Below are positions 34,384-43,637 of a stretch of 50,261 bases of DNA, one piece after another. Below the pieces are notes generated by a model. That model was given only the letters and a program-made list of their open reading frames with translations, did not search any database and had not been told where the DNA came from. The position numbers and the translations under genes are program-made. The stretch is taken from positions 1 to 50,261 of the forward strand of contig NZ_JACUUB010000013.1 in NCBI RefSeq assembly GCF_014859525.1, written 5' to 3'. The stretch's first letter is position 1, and each line of letters opens with the position of its first letter. This DNA comes from Marinobacter sp. GTDB taxonomy: Bacteria; Pseudomonadota; Gammaproteobacteria; Pseudomonadales; Oleiphilaceae.

Positions 34384-34951
34384 CAGCCCTCCACGAGCAC
34401 GACTTGGCAATGATGAACAAGTCAGCCGCCTTTACCCAAGGCGGCCTTGGTCTGTGAAAGACTACACCAGCCCCTGCTCCCGTGCCATCGCCATAGCCGC
34501 TTTCGCGGCCGGTACACAATGAGGCAACAATAATCAGCAGTAGCGACATCAAAGCGGAAACGGTTCAGCGCATCGGTCAGATCAAACGTACCAGCAAGAT
34601 AGTAGTAGGGACCGGAACCGCCCAGCAGGGTGAATCAGGAACCCAGATACTTTGCGGTGCAGGTAAAGCCGGCACCACTGGATCGCTGTCAGCCAGGGCG
34701 CTGGATTTCCCCCTCGTCACGGGATCGGGTTGTGTCGCTGCCATACGTGATGCCTCTTTGAGAAAAAGCCGCGCAGGCTACAGGAAAGTTCGCGATCTTA
34801 CACGGATCAGCTACTAAGTACGCGGCTATGGCGATAAAGCATCACAACGTAACCGACTATCCATGTGCGACTTTAATAACTGGATATGAACCACAACATC
34901 AAAGACGGTCGTATGGGAAGTTATCAAACACGATAAGGGAACTGTCCGAAG
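34384..34951. other. Gene-poor region upstream of ovoA, possibly decayed coding sequence
   Basis: About 570 nt with no convincing intact gene. On the minus strand two reading fragments look protein-like but are broken by stops and a frame change. One is near 34535-34630 (contains LLGGSGPYYYLAGTFDLTDA). The other is near 34465-34515 (ends AAKAAMAMAREQGLV then stop). I cannot name the family, so this is at most a suspected remnant. The last 150 nt before 34952 presumably contain the ovoA promoter. No repeat element of the other families is seen here. Confidence 0.35.
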
Positions 34952-37114
34952 ATGCACTCGTCGACTCAAGAAGAAAAAGCCACCACTCAATTCAGCGGAC
35001 CTTCCGACTCATTACCAAAGCTCCTCAGAACCCCCAACCTCAGGGAAGGCTCACCAGGTGACAAGCGTGCAGAAATTGCGACGTATTTCACCAACACGTT
35101 TGATGTCTACACTCGCTTGTTCAGCTGTCTGGCCAATGATGCCGGATATTTTCAGAAGTCTATCCCGTTGCGACATCCTCTCATCTTCTATCTGGGCCAT
35201 ACCGCCACGTTCTTTATCAACAAACTGGTCCTGGCGAAGCTGCTGCCGGAGCGGATTGATCCACGTATGGAATCCGTCTTCGCCGTCGGCGTGGACGAAA
35301 TGAGCTGGGACGATCTGAACGACGATCACTATGAATGGCCGAGTGTTGAAGAGGTCATGGCGTATCGGGCGAAGGTCCGCTCTGCTGTGCTGGCACTCAT
35401 CGATTCGTTACCGTTAACCCTCCCGATCAACTGGGAGAGCCCCTGGTGGCCAATTGTCATGGGGGTTGAGCATGAACGCATCCATCTTGAAACATCGTCA
35501 GTACTGATCCGTCAGCACGATCTTGCCCGCGTGCAGCCACAACCGGAATGGGCACCGGTTCAGGAGACCGGCGAGGCTCCCGACAATACGTTGATCACGG
35601 TTCCTGCCGGTGAAGTTCGCATTGGCAAATCCTGCGACGCTCCCTGGTACGGCTGGGATAACGAATACGGCCAGCACCAGGCCAATGTCGACGAATTCAA
35701 AGCCAGCCAGTATCTGGTCAGCAATCAGGAGTTTCTGGAATTCGTTGAAGCGGGCGGTTATGAACAGGACCAGTACTGGGGCGAAGAGGGGCTCTCTTGG
35801 CGGCGGTTCACCAAGGCCAAACACCCAACCTTCTGGTGTTGGAGAAACGGATGGCACCTGCGTTTGATGACGGAAGAGGTCGAAATGCCCTGGGACTGGC
35901 CGGTAGAGGTCAACTACCACGAGGCCAAGGCCTTTTGTGAATGGAAGCGTGAGGAAACCAGCCAGCCCATTCGCCTGCCAACCGAAGACGAATGGCACCG
36001 GTTGTGTTCAGTAGCCGGTGTATCTGAGGTGGGTGACGAACCCGCCAGTGCCAACCTGCACCTTGATCATGGCGCCTCTTCCTGCCCGGTCACACGGTTC
36101 CGGCACGGAGACTGGTTTGATGTGGTAGGCAACGTGTGGCAGTGGACCGAAACCCCCACCTACCCGTTTGACGACTTCAAGGTGCACCCGCTTTACGACG
36201 ATTTCACAACGCCAACCTTTGATGGCCAGCACAACCTGATCAAAGGCGGGTCCTGGATTTCCTGCGGGAACGAAGCAAGACTGTCCGCCCGATACGCTTT
36301 CAGACGGCACTTTTTCCAGCACGCCGGCTTCCGGTACGTCGCTGCAGAGGCCGATGCCGTTCAGCCCAATGCCTATTACGAGAGCGACCGATTGCTCACC
36401 GAGTATGCCGAATTCCATTTCGGCGACACCTGGTTTGGTGTCGAGAACTTCCCGAAAGCCGTCGCTGACCTTGCGCTTGAGGCTATGGCAGGCAAGCCAG
36501 CGGGCAAGGCGCTGGATCTGGGCTGCGCCTGCGGACGTTCCAGCTTTGAACTGGCAAACGTTTTCGAGACTGTAGAAGGCGTGGATTTTTCAGCCAACTT
36601 CATACGCCTTGGCGTAGAGATGGCTGAACAAGGCTCCGTTCGTTACTCACTGGCAGAAGAAGGCGACCTCGTTAGCTACCATACCCGCACCCTCAAAGAA
36701 CTCGGGCTTGAAAATAGCGCCAATCGCGTGTCGTTCTATCAGGGCGATGCCTGTAACCTGAAGCCCCAGTTTACCGGTTACGACCTGGTATTGGCTGCCA
36801 ACTTGATTGATCGCCTGTACCGTCCGCGACGCTTCCTGGACAACATTCACGAGCGCATCAACGACGGCGGGCTGTTGGTCATTGCCTCTCCTTATACCTG
36901 GCTGGAGGAGCACACCCCGAAAGAGGAATGGATTGGCGGATACAAAAAAGACGGCGAAAACCACACTACGCTGGACGGCCTGAAGGAGCATCTCGGCGAG
37001 CACTTCAGAATGATCGGAGAGCCCCGGAAAGTGCCGTTCATCATCCGTGAGACCCAGCACAAATTCCAGCATACCCTGTCTGAAGTTACCGTCTGGGAGC
37101 GGTTGCCGCGCTGA
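34952..37114 (+). CDS. ovoA: 5-Histidylcysteine sulfoxide synthase / mercaptohistidine methyltransferase OvoA
   Basis: A 720-residue fusion enzyme for ovothiol A synthesis. The N-terminal DinB-like domain carries the iron ligands: His83 in YLGHTATFF and the H-x3-H-x-E motif HERIHLE at 174-180. The formylglycine-generating-enzyme-like domain follows (about 210-480; VGNVWQWTETPTYPFDDF, LIKGGSWISCGNEARLSARY). A SAM methyltransferase domain closes the protein (about 510-720; KALDLGCACGRSSFELANVF). OvoA couples cysteine to histidine C5 as a sulfoxide; its C-terminal domain is proposed to methylate the imidazole nitrogen of the mercaptohistidine. A separate lyase (OvoB) is needed and none is visible here. 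Its 3' end overlaps the convergent gene by 29 bp. Confidence 0.95.
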   Translation: MHSSTQEEKATTQFSGPSDSLPKLLRTPNLREGSPGDKRAEIATYFTNTFDVYTRLFSCLANDAGYFQKSIPLRHPLIFYLGHTATFFINKLVLAKLLPERIDPRMESVFAVGVDEMSWDDLNDDHYEWPSVEEVMAYRAKVRSAVLALIDSLPLTLPINWESPWWPIVMGVEHERIHLETSSVLIRQHDLARVQPQPEWAPVQETGEAPDNTLITVPAGEVRIGKSCDAPWYGWDNEYGQHQANVDEFKASQYLVSNQEFLEFVEAGGYEQDQYWGEEGLSWRRFTKAKHPTFWCWRNGWHLRLMTEEVEMPWDWPVEVNYHEAKAFCEWKREETSQPIRLPTEDEWHRLCSVAGVSEVGDEPASANLHLDHGASSCPVTRFRHGDWFDVVGNVWQWTETPTYPFDDFKVHPLYDDFTTPTFDGQHNLIKGGSWISCGNEARLSARYAFRRHFFQHAGFRYVAAEADAVQPNAYYESDRLLTEYAEFHFGDTWFGVENFPKAVADLALEAMAGKPAGKALDLGCACGRSSFELANVFETVEGVDFSANFIRLGVEMAEQGSVRYSLAEEGDLVSYHTRTLKELGLENSANRVSFYQGDACNLKPQFTGYDLVLAANLIDRLYRPRRFLDNIHERINDGGLLVIASPYTWLEEHTPKEEWIGGYKKDGENHTTLDGLKEHLGEHFRMIGEPRKVPFIIRETQHKFQHTLSEVTVWERLPR

Positions 37115-38201
37115 TCAGCGCGTCGATTTCCTCTTCAATGGCCTGATGCGCTGCCAGTTGGCCGAACCAACTGGCAGCCACATCGCCATTCAGAAGCCCC
37201 AGTATTGACCCCAGCACCATGCCACGATGAACGTTATCACCGCCAAGGTTGGTGTTAACCCGAAGTGCCAGCCAGGGATCCTGGCGGTACTTGTAGGCCA
37301 GGTACAGGACAACCGGCCAGGAATCGGAAATATAACAGGCCGGCGAATACAGTCGTCCCACCACCTGGGAATCCGGCAGATTGCGCTTCACCAGCGCGAC
37401 CACATCAAGACCCGTCTTACCCTTAGCAGCCCGTGCAATGAGTTCGGCAACCTCACTGTCGTCAGCGGATTCCATCAAGCCACAGAGCAGCGCCACGTAT
37501 CGGTCGCAAACCTGCAGCAGGGATTCGTCCGGATGGGTCAGCCACACATGCTGGCGGCACACATCCTGAATTTCCTGCACGCCTGCACCTCTCAGGCGCT
37601 GCGTAAATACCAGCGTCGCCACGGTCACCAGCCCGCCAACGGATGGGGTGTCGTGGGTTACCATCGCGCACTTCTCCGGCGGCACTCCTTTTGTCAGGTT
37701 CGAGAAAAAGCCCCGATGATAGGATTCCGCGTAGGTGTCCGGATGCCGGGGCGGATCCGCGATCATAAAACCAATGTAGGCATCCAGAAATTCTCGGGCA
37801 GCATAGTGCCCCTGGCCAGCTGCCAGGGTTCGCATCAGTACCCGGGCGCAATGGGCATTCAATGTGTTCTCTCCGGCCTCCATACCCTGGTGATAATGCA
37901 CGTTCGGCACATTCCAGAACGTCGCCCGGCCTTTGAGAATAACGTCCCCGACTACCTGCGGCTGTTCAGCCGTTCCTTCCCGTGCATGGCGTCGCCCGCC
38001 ACCGGTTGTGGAATGCAGAGACATGATTGATGAGGGGTGGAAGGCCGGTGCCGCCTCAAAGCGTTGAACTCCACCTGGAAACGCTTTCTCGATATCCAAA
38101 GGGTTGTAGTACCAGTGCACCGGCATGGCCAGCGCGTCTGCGACGTATTGCGTTTTGAGTGCATCTGAAATGCGGCAGGAAAGGCTGGATTCCGAATTCA
38201 T
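37086..38201 (-). CDS. Divergent ADP-ribosylglycohydrolase family protein
   Basis: A 371-residue helical protein recognised as an ADP-ribosylglycohydrolase relative by YVADALAMPVHWYY near the start and RVNTNLGGDNVHRGMVLGSI near the end. The usual magnesium-binding motifs are altered: the early T-D-D-T-like motif is not found (the region reads FWNVPNVHYHQGMEAGENTL), and the late G-G-D-x-D-T motif reads GGDNVHRG. Activity on ADP-ribose is therefore doubtful. The ATG at 38201 has GGAG upstream; a GTG start at 38276 is also open. It overlaps the ovoA 3' end on the opposite strand. Confidence 0.82.
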   Translation of the reverse strand: MNSESSLSCRISDALKTQYVADALAMPVHWYYNPLDIEKAFPGGVQRFEAAPAFHPSSIMSLHSTTGGGRRHAREGTAEQPQVVGDVILKGRATFWNVPNVHYHQGMEAGENTLNAHCARVLMRTLAAGQGHYAAREFLDAYIGFMIADPPRHPDTYAESYHRGFFSNLTKGVPPEKCAMVTHDTPSVGGLVTVATLVFTQRLRGAGVQEIQDVCRQHVWLTHPDESLLQVCDRYVALLCGLMESADDSEVAELIARAAKGKTGLDVVALVKRNLPDSQVVGRLYSPACYISDSWPVVLYLAYKYRQDPWLALRVNTNLGGDNVHRGMVLGSILGLLNGDVAASWFGQLAAHQAIEEEIDALISAATAPRR

Positions 38202-38308
38202 GGCGTCAGCTCCGGGCGACAACTGGGTGATGGGCGATGACTCCTGAGTGCTTGATTCTGAAGTCACCGGTTTCACCAGATATCTACGCCGGACTGCGGG
38301 GATCGGAG

Positions 38309-38809
38309 CTACGCGTTGCCCAGCAAAAGCTGTCGGATAACTTCATATTCCCGCTCAATCTTTGCGTGCGAATCTTCAGCCAGAAACTTAGCCACTTTCT
38401 TGCCGAGGAAGGGCACGTCGCAGTGAACCGACAGGTTCACGTAGTTGATGCAGCGGTTACCGTTGCCCAGCAAACGCTGGATGCCCTTGATTCTGGCCGG
38501 TACCCCATCAATTTTTACCCGGAACTCGCAGTGCCACTCGTCATCGTCTTTTTTAAACCAGTGCTCTTCCTGGCGCACCCGGTTCCAATCACGATGAAAG
38601 CTGGCCAACATACCGGGCACCGGCGTTGAGGCCATCATGTCCCGCTCAATAACCAACTTGGCCGCGGCATCATTCCGTTGCAGCTCAGCCACTCGGACAT
38701 TTCGGGAACCCAGCTTCTCATTCTTCTCGCGAATGTGATTCTCACTGAAAAACCGTTCAATGATGTGATTCAGCCCTACCTCGTAGGGATGCTCCAAAGT
38801 CAGCTCCAT
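38309..38809 (-). CDS. DUF2505 family protein
   Basis: A 166-residue soluble protein of the DUF2505 type (START/SRPBCC-like fold). It begins MELTLEHPYEVGLNHIIERF and has alternating strands (AAAKLVIERDMMASTPVPGM, CEFRVKIDGVPARIKGIQRL) and a C-terminal amphipathic helix (KIEREYEVIRQLL). The family probably binds a hydrophobic ligand, but no function is known. AGGAGG lies ahead of the ATG. It is 107 nt upstream of the ADP-ribosylglycohydrolase-like gene on the same strand, and divergent from bioA. Confidence 0.82.
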   Translation of the reverse strand: MELTLEHPYEVGLNHIIERFFSENHIREKNEKLGSRNVRVAELQRNDAAAKLVIERDMMASTPVPGMLASFHRDWNRVRQEEHWFKKDDDEWHCEFRVKIDGVPARIKGIQRLLGNGNRCINYVNLSVHCDVPFLGKKVAKFLAEDSHAKIEREYEVIRQLLLGNA

Positions 38810-39022
38810 ATATGCCTCCTATTATCTTGATTTCATTGTTGCCGCCGCCGGCCCGGCTCACATTGGCCGCCCGAGCGAGTGTTTCTGGCAAGGAAGCCAT
38901 CCGACTGGTTCACAGGTCATTGATGTTCTGGTTCACACCCTGAGTGCTGTTAACAGAGCCTTCCGGGAAGTATTATGGGCGACCTAAATAAAATGCCCCA
39001 GCCGGGAAGACAGGAGAACACG

Positions 39023-40372
39023 ATGCGCAATGCCGATCTGGTCGCACGGGATCTGAAATCTGTGTGGCACCCCTGCACCCAGATGAAAGACCACGAAAGC
39101 CTGCCGCTGATTCCCATCAAACGTGGCGAGGGCGTATGGCTGGAAGACTTCGAGAGCAACCGGTATATCGATGCGGTCAGTTCCTGGTGGGTGAACCTGT
39201 TCGGCCACGCCAACCCGCGCATCAACTCCGCCATTCAGGAACAGATCGGCCAGTTGGAACACGTGATCCTGGCTGGTTTTACCCATGAGCCAGTGGTCAA
39301 CCTGTCAGAAAGACTGATTGAGGTAACGCCAGAAGGTCTCAACAAGTGTTTTTATGCCGACAATGGCTCCTCCGCCATCGAAGCGGCCCTGAAGATGAGT
39401 TACCACTACTGGAAGAATCTGGGCAAACCTGGCAAGAAAAACTTTGTCAATCTGAGCAACAGCTATCATGGCGAAACTTTGGGAGCCCTGGCACTGGGCG
39501 ATGTTGCTCTTTATAAAGACACCTACCAGCCGCTGTTAATGGAGGTGCTGACCGCACCCTCACCAGATGCTTACAACAAAGAGCCCGGAGAAACCGACGA
39601 GGAATACGCCCTGCGCCAGTTTGAGACGATGGAACAGCTGCTGGCGGAGAAACACGAAGAAATCTGTGCCGTGGTGGTTGAGCCGTTGATTCAGTGCGCC
39701 GGCGGTATGCGCATGCATCACCCGATTTACCATACCAAACTGAGGGAAGCCTGCGACCGCTATGGCGTGCACTTGCTGGCTGATGAAATCGCCGTGGGCT
39801 TTGGCCGCACAGGCACCTTGTTCGCCTGTGAGCAGGCCGGCATAACCCCTGATTTCATGTGCCTTTCCAAGGGGCTCACTGCCGGCTACCTGCCGCTCTC
39901 GGTGGTACTGACCACCGACAAAGTTTATAACGCTTTCTACGACGACTACGAAACCCTGCGCGCCTTCCTGCACAGCCACAGCTACACCGGCAACCCCATC
40001 GGTTGTGCCGTCGCCCTGGCCACTCTGGATATTTTCCGGGATGACAACGTCATCGAAAACAACCGCCAGCTGTCCCGTTGCATGGCCGACTCCGTGGCCC
40101 ACCTGGCCGACCACCCCAACGTGGGTGATATCCGTCAGCATGGCATGACCCTGGCCATCGAAATGGTCAAAGACAAAGCCAGCAAAACGCCCTTCCCTTG
40201 GCAGGAACGCCGCGGCTTGCGAGTCTACCAACACTCGCTTACCCGCCAGGCGCTGCTGCGCCCGCTGGGGAACGTCATTTACTTTATGCCTCCCTACGTG
40301 ATCACCGAAGAGCAGGTTCGCCATCTGGCACAGGTGGCGACCGAAGGCATCGACATTGCTGTAAAAGGTTGA
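39023..40372 (+). CDS. bioA: Adenosylmethionine-8-amino-7-oxononanoate aminotransferase
   Basis: A 449-residue class III PLP aminotransferase of the biotin pathway, which uses SAM as amino donor to make 7,8-diaminononanoate. Blocks typical of BioA are VWHPCTQMKDHESLPLIPIK, VSSWWVNLFGHANPRINSAI, ADNGSSAIEAALKMSYHYW, YHGETLGALALGDV, LADEIAVGFGRTGTLFACE and the PLP lysine in CLSKGLTAGYLPLS. The ATG at 39023 has AGGAG upstream; an in-frame ATG at 38975 lacks one. It is followed 13 nt later by rsmE. The other biotin genes are not in this window. Confidence 0.95.
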   Translation: MRNADLVARDLKSVWHPCTQMKDHESLPLIPIKRGEGVWLEDFESNRYIDAVSSWWVNLFGHANPRINSAIQEQIGQLEHVILAGFTHEPVVNLSERLIEVTPEGLNKCFYADNGSSAIEAALKMSYHYWKNLGKPGKKNFVNLSNSYHGETLGALALGDVALYKDTYQPLLMEVLTAPSPDAYNKEPGETDEEYALRQFETMEQLLAEKHEEICAVVVEPLIQCAGGMRMHHPIYHTKLREACDRYGVHLLADEIAVGFGRTGTLFACEQAGITPDFMCLSKGLTAGYLPLSVVLTTDKVYNAFYDDYETLRAFLHSHSYTGNPIGCAVALATLDIFRDDNVIENNRQLSRCMADSVAHLADHPNVGDIRQHGMTLAIEMVKDKASKTPFPWQERRGLRVYQHSLTRQALLRPLGNVIYFMPPYVITEEQVRHLAQVATEGIDIAVKG

Positions 40373-40385
40373 GGGAAAACTGTCC

Positions 40386-41120
40386 ATGCGCATCCCCAGA
40401 ATCTTCACAGACAGCCCACTGCTGGTGGGCAGCCACTGTGAACTCGACGACAACGCCGCCAATCACGTGGGCCGGGTACTGCGCATGCAGCAAGGCCAGG
40501 AGTTGCGCCTGTTCAACGGCGACGGACAGGACTACACCGCCACCATCGCCCAGGCCGGCAAGAAAAACGTCCAGGTGGAAATAACCGGAGCTGAAACCAA
40601 CCGTACCGAATCTCCCCTGAGCATCATCCTGGGTCAAACCCTGTCCAAGGGCGACCGGATGGATTACGCGATACAGAAAGCGGTCGAAATGGGCACCACC
40701 GTCATCGTGCCCCTGGCCACCGAACGCTCCGATGTAAAACTCAAAGGCGACCGGGAAGAAAAACGCCTGCGCCACTGGCAGCAAGTCGCCATCAGCGCCG
40801 CCGAACAATGTGGCCGCGCGCGGGTACCGAACATATTGCCAGTGATGACCGTTGCCGAGTGGCTGCATTACAGCCAGAACGCCAACCTGAAACTGGTACT
40901 CCACCACCGTACCGAGCAGTCACTAAATACCCTCGCCAAGCCCGGCAGTGTTGCCCTGATGATCGGCCCCGAAGGCGGCCTGACCACCAACGAAATCGCC
41001 CGGGCGGAGCAAAGCGGCTTCCTGCCCGTGGCCCTTGGCCCCCGGGTTTTGCGCACCGAAACAGCCCCGGTTGCGGCCATTGCGCTGTGCCAGTGGTTGT
41101 GGGGGGATATCGGCAACTGA
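40386..41120 (+). CDS. rsmE: 16S rRNA (uracil(1498)-N3)-methyltransferase
   Basis: A 244-residue SPOUT methyltransferase that methylates U1498 of 16S rRNA. The N-terminal PUA-like part has NHVGRVLRMQQGQELRLFNG. The C-terminal trefoil knot has MIGPEGGLTTNEIARAEQSG and LGPRVLRTETAPVAAIALCQ. Length matches E. coli RsmE. It lies 13 nt after bioA, so the two are probably one operon. Confidence 0.97.
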   Translation: MRIPRIFTDSPLLVGSHCELDDNAANHVGRVLRMQQGQELRLFNGDGQDYTATIAQAGKKNVQVEITGAETNRTESPLSIILGQTLSKGDRMDYAIQKAVEMGTTVIVPLATERSDVKLKGDREEKRLRHWQQVAISAAEQCGRARVPNILPVMTVAEWLHYSQNANLKLVLHHRTEQSLNTLAKPGSVALMIGPEGGLTTNEIARAEQSGFLPVALGPRVLRTETAPVAAIALCQWLWGDIGN

Positions 41121-41264
41121 GGTTTGTGGCCTTGAATGGCAAATCCTTGGGCATCGCAGTCATTGACAGATCTGGCGGCGACCAACATTATCCTTGTCAG
41201 ACAAAACTTGGCTGACCGCCCCCAACCGGCCGCTTGCACCCAAGAAAACAAATAAGAGCCCAGG

Positions 41265-42494
41265 ATGACAGACCTACTTACCAATCCAGAGTTTTGGCAA
41301 TACCTCAGCATCCCGGTGATAGCAGCCCTGATCGGCTGGACCACCAACTGGCTTGCCATCAAAATGACTTTCTACCCTTTGGAGTTTATCGGCAAGCCAC
41401 CTCTGCTTGGTTGGCAAGGCATCATCCCGTCCAAAGCCCGAAAAATGGCCGCTATCAGTGTCGATGCCACCATCTCCAAGATCGGCACCGTCCAGGAAAT
41501 CTTCGAGCAGATAGACCCCAAAGTCCTCGCAGCCCATATCATCTACACCGTCGACCCCCGCGTTGAAGAGTACGTCGACGAACTCATGCTCAAGGAATAC
41601 CCCACCTTCTGGGAAAACCTGCCAGCCTCCGCCCGTAAAATGGTTTACGATCGGGTACGCAAATCCACACCTCAACTGGTCGACAACCTGGTCGAAGACG
41701 TCTCTGACAACATCGAAGACCTGCTCGATATCAAAGGCATGGTCATCGAGCGCCTGGCCCGAGACAAAAAACTGCTTAACCGTATTTTCCTTGAATGTGG
41801 TGACGTCGAATTCCGTTTCATCATCAATTCCGGTCTCTACTTCGGCTTTTTATTCGGCCTGATCCAGATGGTCGTCTGGTACCTCTACCCCGCCATCTGG
41901 GTACTGCCTCTGTTCGGCTTACTGGTAGGCTGGGCCACCAACTGGATCGCCCTGAACGTTATCTTCCGGCCATTGCACGAGCACAAAGTTGGTCCCTTGC
42001 GTCTGCAGGGGCTATTCCTGAAACGCCAGCCAGCCGTGGCCGAGTCGTTCTGCCACATCGTCACCCACGAAATTCTCACCGTCGGCAACATCGTGAATGC
42101 CATCATGGCCGGCCCAAAAGGTGAGCGCGCCCGCAACATGGTGAAGAAGCACATCAAGCCATTGGTAGACGAGACCGCCGGCATGGGTAAAGCGCTTACT
42201 CAGGTTGCCTTCGGACCGACCGGGTTTGCCACCCTGAAGAATCAAGTGGGCGAAAAAGCCATCGAGATCTCACAAAACTCCTTCAACAATCCCATCTTCG
42301 AAACAGATCGGGCCCGTGCGGTGGAATCCATCATGGTTGAACGGATGATTGCGCTCTCATCCGAAGAGTTCCAGGATCTGCTTCGCCCCTGCTTTCAGGA
42401 AGATGAGATAAAGCTTATTCTGGTGGGCGCATTTCTGGGCCTGTTAGCCGGTGTTTGCCAGTTGGTGTTTGTGTTTGGAGAATCTTTCTTCTGA
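41265..42494 (+). CDS. DUF445 family membrane protein
   Basis: A 409-residue protein with hydrophobic segments near the N-terminus (about 12-32), the centre (about 185-225) and the C-terminus (about 383-405). The family motif appears twice: IGWTTNWLAIKMTFYPLEFI at the start and LVGWATNWIALNVIFRPLHE in the middle. This reflects an internal duplication in DUF445 (YheB-like) proteins. The function is unknown. It lies 144 nt after rsmE and 93 nt before the HDOD gene, all on the plus strand. Confidence 0.9.
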   Translation: MTDLLTNPEFWQYLSIPVIAALIGWTTNWLAIKMTFYPLEFIGKPPLLGWQGIIPSKARKMAAISVDATISKIGTVQEIFEQIDPKVLAAHIIYTVDPRVEEYVDELMLKEYPTFWENLPASARKMVYDRVRKSTPQLVDNLVEDVSDNIEDLLDIKGMVIERLARDKKLLNRIFLECGDVEFRFIINSGLYFGFLFGLIQMVVWYLYPAIWVLPLFGLLVGWATNWIALNVIFRPLHEHKVGPLRLQGLFLKRQPAVAESFCHIVTHEILTVGNIVNAIMAGPKGERARNMVKKHIKPLVDETAGMGKALTQVAFGPTGFATLKNQVGEKAIEISQNSFNNPIFETDRARAVESIMVERMIALSSEEFQDLLRPCFQEDEIKLILVGAFLGLLAGVCQLVFVFGESFF

Positions 42495-42587
42495 TAGTGG
42501 CAAAGCATTGTGCAGGGTTGGTTTACGCAACTATACTGGCTCGGTAAACCGGTCACTTCTCAATACACATTAATCCGGAGGCAATGG

Positions 42588-43637
42588 ATGCCGGGCTTTT
42601 TTACCTGGATTTCAGGCTTGTTCTCGCCCCGGCAACAGCCTGCCGCCCACATCACCGAGACCCGTCTTTTCAACCCGTCGCAAGGCGAACACTCTGAGCA
42701 GCAGTCTTTAGAATCCAATGTGGTTGAGCAACTGGAGGAACACCTGTTCTGCTGGCTGCTTGACATCCCGCCAGCAAAGCTTGATCAAGATTACACTCAC
42801 CAAGAGCGTGCCCTGGGCGAGCTTGAGCGACGCCTTTATCATAGTGAAATGGAAGAACTGCCGCGCAGGCCAGGCAGCTTACCCATGCTGATGCGGTCTT
42901 TGTCCAGCGAAACCACAGACCGAAAACAGATTACCGACATCATCCTGAGCGACCCCTCACTAACAGACCAGCTGCTGCAAGTGGCTAACAGCCCATACTT
43001 CCGGCCCGGTGATCACACCATTGAATCGGTGGATCAGGCAGTCTTTATATTGGGATTGGATGGCATACGCAGCGTGATATCAGCGGCGGTAATGCGCCCC
43101 ATGATGGCCGCCAGGAACAGCCGTGAGGCATTGTTTGCGCAGCGGGCCTGGCGCTGGGGGCTTACCTGCGCCAGAGCCTCTGAACTGGTAGCGCGAATTC
43201 ATCGAGACGATACCAGTGCCCACTTTATGGTTGGTTTGCTACCGGCCCTCGCTTACATCACCATCCGCCGTGAGCTGACCCGCATCTGTCGTTCTCAAAA
43301 TACCGGGAGCGAGCCGGATGCAGCGCTGTTGAGGGTGGCGCTGACCCGATATCAATGGGCTGCCTGTCAGTTACTGGCCAATATATGGAACCTGCCACCC
43401 AAGTATCACGCCTGGCTGCTTTCAGCCGAGCGCCCGGCTCCGCACCAGGCTCACTCTGCCCTAACCGACGGACTACTGATGGGCACGAGAGAGGTTTTAC
43501 GCCATGCACGCCAGCGCAATCTTGCGGAGGCCGACGTGCAAAAAATTGTGCATCTAACACCCGAGCAGATTGGCTCAGTGCGAACCGCTCTCCTCAAAAT
43601 GCTGCAGGAAGGTAAAAGTCCCCAGCCTGGCACCTGA
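42588..43637 (+). CDS. HDOD domain protein
   Basis: A 349-residue protein with an HDOD domain at about 90-270: LPRRPGSLPMLMRSLSSETT, ITDIILSDPSLTDQLLQVAN, FILGLDGIRSVISAA. These domains are HD-related but lack hydrolase ligands and act in signalling, often with c-di-GMP or chemotaxis outputs. The ATG at 42588 has CCGGAGG seven bases upstream; a GTG at 42510 would add 26 residues without a good site. Its stop TGA at 43635-43637 abuts the stop of the convergent YihY gene; the two form the palindrome TGATCA. Confidence 0.9.
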   Translation: MPGFFTWISGLFSPRQQPAAHITETRLFNPSQGEHSEQQSLESNVVEQLEEHLFCWLLDIPPAKLDQDYTHQERALGELERRLYHSEMEELPRRPGSLPMLMRSLSSETTDRKQITDIILSDPSLTDQLLQVANSPYFRPGDHTIESVDQAVFILGLDGIRSVISAAVMRPMMAARNSREALFAQRAWRWGLTCARASELVARIHRDDTSAHFMVGLLPALAYITIRRELTRICRSQNTGSEPDAALLRVALTRYQWAACQLLANIWNLPPKYHAWLLSAERPAPHQAHSALTDGLLMGTREVLRHARQRNLAEADVQKIVHLTPEQIGSVRTALLKMLQEGKSPQPGT

